DNA from: Ditylenchus dipsaci
Lineage: Eukaryota > Nematoda > Chromadorea > Rhabditida > Anguinidae
Direction of reading: 5' to 3'
Assembly (NCBI GenBank): GCA_004194705.1
Contig: SADC01001352.1
Location: forward strand, 372,001-436,000
Length of the DNA stretch: 64,000 bases
How positions within the stretch are numbered: the stretch's first letter is position 1; each line of letters starts with the position of its first letter. The notes under the pieces are model-generated. The model ran no database searches, was not told the DNA's origin, and saw only the letters and a list, made by a program, of their open reading frames with translations. Positions 54,911 through 64,000 of this stretch are shown here, in pieces. Made by a program: the position numbers and the translations under genes.

Positions 54911-56385
54911 CAGTGTTGTTCCGGCGCCGGCGCTACCGCCCGCACTGCCTCGGAAAAAACAGCGACGGCGCTAAAGATTTTCGACCTGGCGCTGTATTTT
55001 AAACGGCTATGGCTTCGGCGCCGTTTTCAAAATTTAACTGCCTAATATTAAAAAAACAATTATTCTTAATTTCAAGCTAAATTATTAAAATTTTTTTTAC
55101 TTTCATTTATTTTCCATGATATTTTAGTTTACAGCTTTGTTGAATATAACCAGGGTATCATTTGCCGTTGATAAAAAAATTAATTTCCATAACATTTTTT
55201 ACAAAACAACTATGGATTGCCGTATTCCTTTCATGAACTCCCAACCCTCTAATAACTCTACCTCATATGGACTTATTATAATAATATTCACTCACTATGG
55301 GGAATTAATAAAGGAAATGAATACGGTGTGCTGCAGGGCTGCGTCGGAACCGGAAAAAAATCGGAACGGAATTCGGAATCGGAACTCCAGAATTTTCGGA
55401 ATCGGAATTCGGATTTTGGAATTAGGAACTAAAAAAGTATCGGATTTCGGAATTCGGATTTCGGATTTCGGAAAATTTTCGAGCTCCAAAAATAAGAATC
55501 AAAATTTCAAGATTTTTTCGAATTCACTTTCTCATAACACACAGAACAGTGCCTTACATTACAATACGAGGATGGGTTTTTTGCCTTGTTCCCCCTGTGG
55601 TTATTTCTTTGTGGTTTTTTAGGCTCAAGCTTAAGCAAGGGAAGGGTAGCGTATGCTGGGATGGACTTGAACATAAGTCAAAGATATGTTTGAGTCCGTC
55701 CTAAGATACGCTGACCTACCCTTGGCTAAGCCAAAGGCCTGAAAATTAACAAAAAAAACAGCAGAGGGACTAAAGAAACCTCCAATATACGGCCCAAAAC
55801 AGTTCAATCCGCATTAATATTCAAAGTTGTAAGCGGTCAAGCCAAAACAACCAGGATACACCCGAACCACCAGGATGGAGCCCGAACCACTGAATACATA
55901 CAAATACAAACCACGGAAAAGGCCCGGACCAAATACTTGTGGGCGCCAGCAAAGGTGGCAGATTTATGACGGGAACATAGAAAACATAGAAGAAAACTTG
56001 AATTCGGGTTAACAAATACCGAGGAAAAGCTAAATTTGATTACATTGCAAGACATTTTCCGGTTTTGGGATTTCGGAATTCGCAACTTGACATTTCTTTC
56101 GGAATTCATATTTCGGAATTCGGAACTCAAAAAGTATCGGATTTCGGAATTCGGATTTCGGATTTCGGAATTCCGACGCACCCCTGGTGTGCTGCTAATC
56201 AAAAAATTATTTATAATCTCACTGTGAAAAGCATACTGTTAACAAAAATACAGGTTTTTATAAAATTTACAGCAAAAACAAAATTATCAACCCGGCACCG
56301 GCGTCGGCGCTGCCATTAGCGCCGGAGCTAAAATTTTTTGAGGGAGGCGCTCGGCGCCGACCTCGGCGCTGGAACAACAACACTG
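54911..56385. mobile_element. hAT-type MITE, outer element of a nest
   Basis: Ends CAGTGTTGTTCC (left) and GGAACAACAACACTG (right, inverted with one extra AAC). Flanks GTGTCGAC (54903-54910) and GTGTCGAA (56386-56393) agree at 7 of 8 bases. Subterminal zones are GC-rich reiterations of GGCGCCGGCG on both sides. It is itself bounded by GTTCACAATGAGTGTCGA (54891) and TCGACACTCATTGTGAAC (56554), so it sits inside a third, larger fold-back. Confidence 0.85.
55334..56186. mobile_element. hAT-type MITE nested in the 54911-56385 element
   Basis: Ends CAGGGCTGCGTCGGAA and the inverse of CAGGGGTGCGTCGGAA; perfect 8-bp duplication GTGTGCTG on both sides (55326-55333, 56187-56194). Subterminal arrays repeat TTCGGAATTCGGAT-type units (55350-55490, 56063-56175). 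Such clustered motifs usually bind the transposase of the mobilising element. The interior is non-coding. Confidence 0.93.
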
Positions 56386-56879
56386 GTGTCGAAATGAGTG
56401 TGAGATTTGGCGTGTTTTTAACGCGGGAAGAGCTGTACTTTTTTTCTGTTCGTACCATTTTGTAGCTAAGATTCAGGGCCTCAAAATAAGCTATTGACAA
56501 GCAACATCTCATAAAAAAATTGGGGTAAAAATTCTGAGATCCACACTCAGGTCGACACTCATTGTGAACATGCCTTTACGAGCATAATATTCCAAAATAC
56601 ATAATATTGATTTCGAGAAATACTCTTGATCATAAAATGCATATAGAGTTTCTGCTATATAGAGTCTAGCAGAAATTTTCGAGTTTTTCGCCTAAAACTT
56701 TTAGGCCTTGAACTGAAAATTTGTGGGTGGAACTGGACATTTTTGAAAATTTGCGAAAAAATACAAAAAACAACGGGTGTTTTTAATTTAAACCTAAAAT
56801 TTCTGAAAAATTACAGCAAATTGTCTACCTGCAGACCTACTTAGCCTTTCCGAGTGTTACTAATCTTTTAAGGAGTATT

Positions 56880-56915
56880 TTACGATAAATATTTTTTTAC
56901 GCCACCGGGATTCGA
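56880..56915 (-). other. tRNA-like B box (possible SINE remnant)
   Basis: The minus strand reads GGTTCGAATCCCGGTGGC, a consensus pol III B box/T arm. The upstream bases do not form the matching acceptor and D arms, so an intact tRNA is unlikely. Confidence 0.35.
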
Positions 56916-57641
56916 ACCTGTGACATATGCTGGAAACTCAAAATTTTCAATAAGTTGCTTTGTCTTTTTAAAAATGGTTGTAGCCAAAAATTTAAAAAGA
57001 AATTATCTTTCCTTTTTCCGAATGACTGCTAGAACATGCCTAATTGACTGAGATTGAGATTTCCTGTCATTTTTTAGATTATTTTGCGTCAAAATTAAAT
57101 ATGAACCAGAAAAGCTAGGTGTGGACATGGTAGATTAACTGACCCTGTCAAACGCTAACCGACTAACGAAAAACTTGGTTAAGCGGTAACTGTGAAAAGA
57201 TAAATTAATCAGCGGCGTCCAACCCTAAAGAAAAGTTTAAACAGTGTTCCGACTACTTTAATTTTTTTCTTTTATCCCAGACAGACACACACATTTCAAC
57301 TGGACTTCTAATAACCCTAAAATATAAACACCAGAAAATAAACCACAATCCAGGAATATAATCCTTGAGCCAGCCCAATTGCCACTTTTGGGTGTCCTCC
57401 CTGTTGACTGCTCTTGTGGACGACAAGTCGGCTATGACTAAATTGTCAATTGAGTGTCTTTTTCTCTGGCCAAGAGGACTATAGTCAACCTCTGAAGAGG
57501 GGAATCCTTCTTATGACCCTGTCCTTTTGGATGTGTCCCTTGTCCAAAATAGAATTATCGATGAGCTTCCTGGCTAACACTTGAAAAACGGTTTTTACTA
57601 GAACACAATAAAGTTTCAAACAACAAATTTTAAAGATAAGT

Positions 57642-57821
57642 TCAAACAACACTTGGTTCTCTGGATTTTTTGCCGGTTGTGAACAGGTTGGAAAGCATGC
57701 TGGACACACTTTCAAAGCTAGCCAATGCACTGTAGTCAATGAAACGAATGTATTTTATATCTTTGGGAGTGTAAGCACCTCGGAATGACAACTTCTGTTG
57801 AGCTTTTTTCTGACCATACTT
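57642..57821 (-). CDS. Unidentified terminal exon
   Basis: After a CTTTTCCAG acceptor the minus strand reads KYGQKKAQQKLSFRGAYTPK, continues DIKYIRFIDYSALASFESVS and ends at a TGA (57642-57644), about 59 codons. Composition is protein-like, with a basic start and a mixed tail. I do not recognise a family. It is downstream of and on the same strand as the two-pore channel fragment, so it could be that gene's last exon, but nothing in the sequence proves it. Confidence 0.4.
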   Translation of the reverse strand, partial: KYGQKKAQQKLSFRGAYTPKDIKYIRFIDYSALASFESVSSMLSNLFTTGKKSREPSVV

Positions 57822-57869
57822 CTGGAAAAGGAAACATTTTGGAAGTTTTTAGATAAAAGTATTGATCTA

Positions 57870-58347
57870 CAGTCGACTCTCTACATAAGGGCAGTCTCCA
57901 TACAAGGACACATACATTTTGTTTGGTTGATTATGAATAAGATTAAGCCAAACTGAATCTCCTAATAAGGACACTTCACATAAGTTTTATATAATGACAG
58001 CAAGTAGTTTATCTCAGCACTATAACCAACCTTTTCATAAGGACAGAAGCAGAATTTTTTGACTAAATTTCAAATTACGTTTCGTCTTAACTGAAAAACG
58101 TTTTCTTTTCAAAAATCAAAACATTCTTTCAGTGTTTCAAGTTTTGTTTTGAAGTTAAGCTTAAATGTTTGGTGGATGTGACGAAATGGGTTACACAAAA
58201 AAACTTATCCGAACTTTCTACATAAGACAGCAAACCAAATTTAGATATGATAAAATACCTTATAAGGACACTCTCTACATAAGAACGGCATGCGCGGTCC
58301 CTTAGGTGTCCTTATATTATATAAGTTATGTAGAGACTCGACTGTAT
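57870..58347. mobile_element. ACAGTCGACTCTCTACATAAG MITE
   Basis: The left end TACAGTCGACTCTCTACATA is inverted at the right, TATGTAGAGACTCGACTGTA; GGACAC/GTGTCC blocks recur inside. Bounded by TA. Same terminal ACAGTCGA as other MITEs here but with different subterminal and interior sequence. Confidence 0.85.
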
Positions 58348-58635
58348 CTCATTCTTTAGAATTAAGCTATCACTTACAGGAGAACCGCTCGAGTTGCTTT
58401 TTTATTCGCCTGTGAGAGTTTGGTCTCATTGGATAGCCAATATGCAACTTTCAATCAAATTCGTTGAGATGTCGAACCCATATCCGAAGAAGTTTAAATA
58501 AAAAGTCTGGAAAACGTTGCCAACCAAACTCTCTTTGTCGAGTAAAAAACAACATCGCAAAGTTCTCTTGTTTGACTTTACATGGTCAGAGTCAAAATTT
58601 AGAGAGTTTAAAATGCATGGTACTTTTCCTTGCCA

Positions 58636-58864
58636 TCAGATTTACTTTTTTTTGCATCAGAAATACTTTTTTTGCATCAGATATACTTTTTTTTGCACTA
58701 GATTTTTTTTGCATCAGAAATACTTTTTTTGCATCAGATATACTTTTTTTTGCATCAGATTTACTTATTCTTGCATCAGATCTTTTTTGCATCAGAAATA
58801 CTTCTTTTTGCATCAGATTTACTTCTTTTTGCATCAGATTCACTTGTTTTCGCATCAGATATAC
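58636..58864. repeat. Tandem array of ~19-20 bp units, copy 2 (inverted)
   Basis: About eleven copies of ATACTTTTTTTGCATCAGA, the exact reverse complement of the unit at 2276-2490. The two arrays share unit-variant types (ACTTATTCTTGCATCAGAT, ACTTCTTTTTGCATCAGAT), so they are related as arrays, not just by unit. Confidence 0.95.
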
Positions 58865-59027
58865 AGTTTTCTACAATACAGTTCTCAAACTATACAGTTA
58901 TAAAACTATACAGTCAAAGTATACAGCTATACAGTCTATACAGTTCTCAAACCATCTTAAACCACCCCAAAACTACTGAAGATCGAGCAAGATATGTACT
59001 CAGGTTGATCACCAGTTTCCCGTTAAT

Positions 59028-59335
59028 TTTTTACACGATTTTCACGGGTTCTTTGCTGTTTACTCAACATTGTCTGCGATATATTTTTACCTAGGCAGGA
59101 GTACACAAGTGGGGTATCCAGTTTGGTACCCAACTGCGACTCAGATAGTGGTACCCAAGTCGGAGTATCCAGATGGTGATATTCACGATGGAGTTTGACT
59201 GCATCGACCTGCATTTATATGTCATATTTTGAAGTAAAATCATCGACAACCTTGTAAATGAATACACACTATCCGGACCACATACGTACACTTAGTCAAG
59301 TAAAATTAACTACATTAAACATACATCTATCAATT
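59028..59335. repeat. Dispersed 300-bp repeat, copy 2
   Basis: Direct-orientation copy of 1-312, differing by scattered substitutions and small indels. It lies 160 bases after the inverted tandem array. Confidence 0.9.
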
Positions 59336-59809
59336 GAACCTTCTGAACTCAAGAATTCGGACGCATCCAAGTTCAACTATATTTTGAAGAATCCGAAAAA
59401 TGCCATATTTCTTCTAATTACACCCCCCCTGAATTCAACAAACTTGTTTGTGGCATTGTGTTTTGACCTATTTTGTGGTTTCTTTTTCCATGCAAATTCC
59501 CAATTCCCTAATATTTTCTTGAACCTTCAAGTACAACATCTTGACTTTCTCTCAAGCACAAACACAATATTATTGAAATTGCTTCTAAAAAATTTTTTCC
59601 TTGTCCTCCAAATTGGTGATGGTGGATTTAGCCTGGATTTAAGGTGAATTTTTTGTTCAAGCTCACTTTTCTAGCAGGTAGGGTGGGTAAAACGCCAGTA
59701 AGGGTGTTAGGTAGCCAGATAGGATAGTTAAGTGTTCAGGTGAAATCTCTACAGTCAAACTTTGATATACTTACACCGTGGGGACCAGATCAGGTGTACG
59801 TTATATTAT
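59336..59809. other. No gene recognised
   Basis: It shares a CCCCTGAATTCAA...TGTGGCATTGTGTTTTGACC segment (59430-59468) with an NCLX intron at 25565-25608, so this is repeat-derived. ACAGTCAAACTTTGATATAC at 59751 is a lone MITE end. Confidence 0.4.
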
Positions 59810-59960
59810 CGAAATAGGCGCGGGTAGGCGAGGCTAGGTGAGGCTAGGCGAGAGTATGCGAGATAGGCGAAGAAAGGCGAGGATAGGCAAGGCTAGGCGA
59901 GGATAGGCGACGGTAGGCGAGGGTAAACGAGGATAGGTGAGGGTAGGTGAGGTAGTGTAG
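59810..59960. repeat. AGGCGAGGCTAGGCGAGG minisatellite
   Basis: Roughly fifteen imperfect copies of a 9-10 base unit, (T)AGGCGAGGA/C, over 150 bp. Strongly purine-rich on the plus strand. Confidence 0.9.
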
Positions 59961-60086
59961 GTGGGTTAACAGATAGGGTGGATGTTCTACCCGAACAACA
60001 GAGTCAGTATCCGAAACTCTAATGTACCCAACGACATAGGCGCCGATAGGCGCTGCAGACCCTAGTAATAAATACGGTATATGGAC

Positions 60087-62547
60087 CTCCTGGAGTTGCG
60101 CTCATCTTTGTCTTCTCTTCGTCCATTGCACTCATAGAGGATGGTGATGAATCACCACTCTTCTACGCTTTTGCCTTTGTCTCAATCGCTTTTGGCCTGA
60201 GTGTACATGCTATACAACCAGATGATTTTTCTGACAAAAATTGCAATATCCGCAACTGTGATCAAAATTAAGGGCACACGAACAGGGCATAGAAGATGCA
60301 AAACATTCGACAGTAGCTGTGCTGAAAAATATAACGAACATCGGGTAAGTGTGTAAAGCAACAAATCAACTCACACAGGCACAAATTTCCATAACCGATT
60401 GTAGTGAGCAATGTTGTGGTGAAGAAAATGGCAGTGATCATGTCCAACTGTAGTCTTTTGTATTCTCTTGATCACGAAGATGGGAAATGCTGATTAGTGA
60501 GTGTCAAAGGCTTCAAACAAAAGGCGGGACACAGTGTCACATGCTCCAGTGCAAGTATTTCCGCTTCTTCTACAAGTATAAAATTTGTTATGCGAAATGC
60601 AGACCGAACTATGAGGATTTTTACAAGTTTATTAGAGTTTGCATATTTGCACAAATTGAAGTGAACCTTGATTTGGACGATCAAAGATATAATTAAGACT
60701 TGCTTTTCTCACAAATATTGAAGAAAAAGTTGGTTGAAGTTGGAAAAAACATCAAAAATTATTTCGAATTTAGCCCAAATTTCCACTTTAATCTTTTTTC
60801 TTGACTTTTATAAGAAAAATTGGTACGCATTTGTCATCTAACATCCCAGTGCTTACAGTGAAAAAAAAGGTGAAGCACAAATTTATCCTTCTCTTGAAAA
60901 TTTGCACAAGCGTTCCTACCTAGTTCGATGAAAGTTTTCTGCCAATTTTTTTCAAAAGTAGGATAAATTCATAAATGTCACACTGAACACAAACGAGTGA
61001 AACAGGGACGATTTAAAAAATAAAAATTCTGGTCGCTCCGTCTTAATTTGTATTGTAAGACGCTGTCATGTCTTTTTACAAATAAATAAATGCTGCAAAA
61101 AAAGTTGTAGGCAGTTTTAGACAACGGCCTAGACTTGATTTTTGAAAACACGAATTTAGGATTATCGAATACAGTTGAACCTCGCTATAGTGGCACCCCC
61201 AAAAGCTCGTTCCGCCTAGGGTCCGACACTTTTTTTAACCCCAATTTTAAAATATTTTATCGATTCTGTTAGCAAATTAATCTATGTTTCTGGCAAGTTG
61301 GTTCAAGCGCTTGAAATGTTTGAAACTAGCGCTCGAAATTTGCAAAATTTCGAAATTTTTAAGCAAAAATTTTGAGAGAGAAACTTGCATCCCAGTATGT
61401 CAATCTAAAAAACGGCTACCAGACAATTTCTAATATTTTTAGATTTGTCGCGCGACATTTTCTAATATTTTTCGGTAAATTCGGTTGTTTTGTCCCGAAT
61501 TTACCGAAAAATATTAGAAAATGTCGCGCGACAAATTCTAAAAATATAGAAATTGTCTGGTAGCCCTGAAAACTAATTAACTCTCCACTTTCACATAAAT
61601 GAAGCACGTACATAAAAAAGCCGAAAAAGGAGTAGGGAGAAGCAAGTTCGACCATTAAACTTTGTTTGCAAATTATCGTAAGGATTCCGATTTTGCCGAT
61701 CTTTTTTGAAAAAAAAACAAATTTTGGGTTAAAAAAGTGAAACCTCGATATAGTGGCAACTGTTTTTCAAAAAAGGGGTGCACTATATCGAGGTTTCACT
61801 TTTTAACCCAAAATTTGTTTTCTTTTCAAAAAACAATTGGCAAAATCGGAATCCTTACGATATTTGCGACCAGACTGTCATAACAGAATCGATAAAATAT
61901 TTTAAAAATTGGGTTAAAAAAGTGTCGGACCTAGGCGGAACGAACTTTTGGGGGTGCCACTATAGCGAGGTTCAACTGTAGTCAAATATCTAAAATAATT
62001 AAATATCCAAATGACAAAATTTACATAATGTACGTTGTATATTATGTATGACATTAAATAGTCAAAAATTTCAGAAATTAAAACCGAGGAGGTGTTTGGG
62101 GGCGGGGTTGTAAAACGAGTAGCGCCGAAAAAGCAATTCAGCCACCTTGAGTGGTTGCATTGTCATTTATTATAAGCCAAAGCTCATCTAGCATTTTTCC
62201 TTATGTTCATCAATTTGCTGCAGACTTTCTCTTCGCACCGCTATCTCGTTTGGACCTTCTACCTTTAAATTTAAAAAATAGACAAAAAAGGGAAATAATT
62301 AAACCCCCAAATTACTTGGTAAAATACAAAAGCGCCTCCCACAATGTAGAACAACGACAGCAAAATTAGTCCAACATGAGGCAGGATGATTCGGGCATAT
62401 TTCTTCCATGTTGGCATAGGGGGAGTAAGCACCTGAAATAACCCACAAATTATTATTCATGCTTTAAAGCCCAGTCTACTAAATTGGTTCTACCGTTTTG
62501 GTATAAAATCCAGTCTTCGTTTGAGCATATTGCTGAGCGTGTGCTAA
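60087..62547 (-). CDS. KCNK: Two-pore-domain (K2P) potassium channel, 5' half
   Basis: A background potassium channel of the plasma membrane; each subunit has four helices and two pore loops. Exons, transcript order: 62547-62494, 62432-62316, 62262-62146, 60467-60375, 60322-60087. TM1 is IILPHVGLILLSLFYIVGGA then FVFYQ; the extracellular cap starts VEGPNEIAVRRESLQQIDEH; pore 1 is AIFFTTTLLTTIGYGN, with the TIGYGN selectivity filter; TM2 is RMFCIFYALF..PLILITVADI; then a Ser/Met-rich intracellular loop ending in a GTCCAT donor. Frame breaks occur in the T run at about 62193, and at 60382, 60308 and 60279; the last three are each repaired by adding one G (GYGN-L-VP, ATGR, ALFGVP). TM3, pore 2 and TM4 are not found. 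The true start may be further upstream, with MEEKQSQNRLLL at about 62690 as a candidate. Confidence 0.88.
61170..61982. mobile_element. ACAGTTGAACCTCGCTATAGTGG MITE with insertion, in K2P intron
   Basis: The ends TACAGTTGAACCTCGCTATA and TATAGCGAGGTTCAACTGTA are perfect inverted repeats; CAAAAGCTCGTTCCGCCTAG pairs with CTAGGCGGAACGAACTTTTG. The interior matches 46624-47053. The left arm is interrupted at about 61272 by about 390 bp holding another palindrome (AATTTACCGAAAAATATTAG and its inverse, centred near 61485). Confidence 0.9.
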
Positions 62548-64000
62548 CTAATAATTACCAAAACAAATAAACGTGGTCTTTGAAAGAAATAGCATAATTC
62601 AAAAGACGGCTGAGGTTTTTCAACGCCTTGGCTGAGTACAAATTGATTTAGTGAAGTGAGAAGTAGTCTGTTCTGGCTTTGCTTCTCTTCCATGTTCGGC
62701 AAAATAAATTATTTGCAGACAGAATTTGGTTGGAAGTGAAGAACTTAGGAAGTGACGGCGCCTCATCAAACCCAAAAAATCTCACTTTTGATTTATTGAG
62801 CTATTGTTGGAGAGCCACTGGAACAACCATAAATTACCACCACCAAAAACAAGGGTGGACCATGTGGAATTTGGGGATGTTCCCCAGAGACACATGAATC
62901 ATTACTTTTGCAAAGAGTTCTCAGCAAAAATGGGCAAAAGAGTTTAATTGATGATTGTTGTTATTTATGGCAAACAAATTTATCTTAATTGTTTTAAAAT
63001 TTTCACATTTGAAGAAAAAAAAATTCGTCTTTTGCCAGGACCTCAGGTGTCAAGCTGGTGAGTTGGATACGTAAGGCGATGCGACTTGGTCTTTCTAATA
63101 ATATACTTATAAAACAAATTAATGCCGTTAGGTTTATACACCGACATCCCCTTTCTTATTGAACGGCCAAACATTCGAAAAATTCACCTTTCCACACTTA
63201 CCGTATTTCCTTTAATAGAGCCCCCCGGGTTTTATTTTTCAACCTATGAAATTTTTTGAAATTGTAAAGGAAAATGGCACTAACTCTGAAATACTAGTCA
63301 AAAAAATCTCTATTAGAAATGGCTCTATTAGATAAAATATGATATCCAAAATACATCAAACATTTAAAATTCAAAAAAATACCATTTACTTATACTGGGT
63401 ATAATGAGGAGTACAGTAGCTTGTTCTATAGAAGAAATCAAGTAAAAGTCCTTTTTTAATTTTACAGTACATTGAACTTTTGCGTAAGAATTTCTTGTAT
63501 AATTTTTTTTCAAAATAACTCAATCCTTTTAATTCTAATTCAATTGTAGTATTTTGATTCTAACTTTCTTGTACAATACCGTTGTTCCGTAATTTTAGTT
63601 AAAATTACTTTCAAAGTTTAAGAAGTTTAAAATTACTTTCCCAGGGAGAATTTACAGGAAATACTGTATACAAAGAGTAATATAAAACCACCCCTTAAAG
63701 TCAGAAAAAAGTTATTTCGTGGTGTTTATCTAGAGATCTCAACTATACTCCTACCTTCTCATTTATGTAAAGTCTAATGGATTGGCCGTGCGGACTCAAA
63801 GACACAATGGATTTGATAGAACAATGCAAGTCATTTACTCAGATGAACTTTTGGTGTTGGATTTTGAATTTTTCGAGCGGACATTTAAAATCTGTAATAA
63901 ACACAATAAATGGCAGAGTTAGACCTAACAAGTCATGCGGGACTTTATAAGTTACAGCTTGCTACAGCTTGGTTTCTTGTATAAATAACCGAGCAAACAA
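62548..64000. other. Right flank, no further gene recognised
   Basis: It may hold upstream exons of the K2P channel (minus strand, about 62610-62695) but nothing certain. The part 63200-63345 is a fold-back with ACCGTATTTCCTTTAATAGA and CTCTATTAGATAAAATATGAT, of the TACCGTATTTCC family. The rest is AT-rich. Confidence 0.5.

Noticed and set aside
58378..58455. Minus-strand stretch AYWLSNETKLSQANKK with a GTAAGTG donor, possible exon
   Set aside because: Too short, with no clear acceptor or in-phase partner, and a dilute-domain resemblance that rests on a few residues.
59810..59960. CRISPR-like repeat array
   Set aside because: Units are contiguous with no unique spacers, and the genome is eukaryotic; it is a minisatellite.

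Overview
This window is metazoan genomic DNA. It is AT-rich and holds spliced animal genes (calnexin, MICU, NCLX, a BACURD-type KCTD, PLXDC, a two-pore-domain potassium channel, RNF216, TTC27). Most introns are small, about 45-90 bp, and the long ones are filled with fold-back repeats. I see no lineage-diagnostic marker. Several start codons lie 0-20 bases after a 3' splice-site-like AG, which fits an invertebrate with spliced-leader trans-splicing (nematode, flatworm and others), but this is inference.

Layout. 0-2.5 kb: a broken minus-strand TTC27 fragment joined to the N-terminal part of a Mutator-like (MULE) transposase, next to a tandem array. 5.3-8.6 kb (+): RNF216-like RBR ubiquitin ligase. 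10.3-11.1 kb: hAT transposase remnant. 13.0-19.3 kb (+): MICU2/3-like EF-hand regulator of the mitochondrial calcium uniporter. 25.2-28.6 kb (+): NCLX-type mitochondrial sodium/calcium exchanger. 29-32 kb: repeat arrays and exons of an unidentified gene. 32.4-39.5 kb (+): calnexin, with a 3.2-kb intron holding a TTAA-flanked element that itself carries a MULE. 41.4-45.0 kb (+): KCTD10/KCTD13/TNFAIP1-type CUL3 adaptor. 48.5-52.5 kb (-): PLXDC (TEM7) membrane protein. 53-56.6 kb: nested palindromes and hAT MITEs. 60.1-62.5 kb (-): 5' half of a two-pore-domain potassium channel.

Three of the genes handle calcium: MICU gates mitochondrial uptake, NCLX carries mitochondrial efflux, and calnexin is a calcium-binding ER chaperone. 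MICU and NCLX are consecutive and co-oriented.

Two features dominate. First, fold-back DNA is extremely abundant: perhaps a dozen families, several nested with recognisable target-site duplications. Second, at least fifteen single-base frame breaks sit inside otherwise conserved exons (CANX, SLC8B1, PLXDC, KCNK, TTC27, RNF216), often at short homopolymers. MICU and KCTD have none. Uncorrected long-read assembly errors explain this best; true decay is possible for TTC27 and the transposases.
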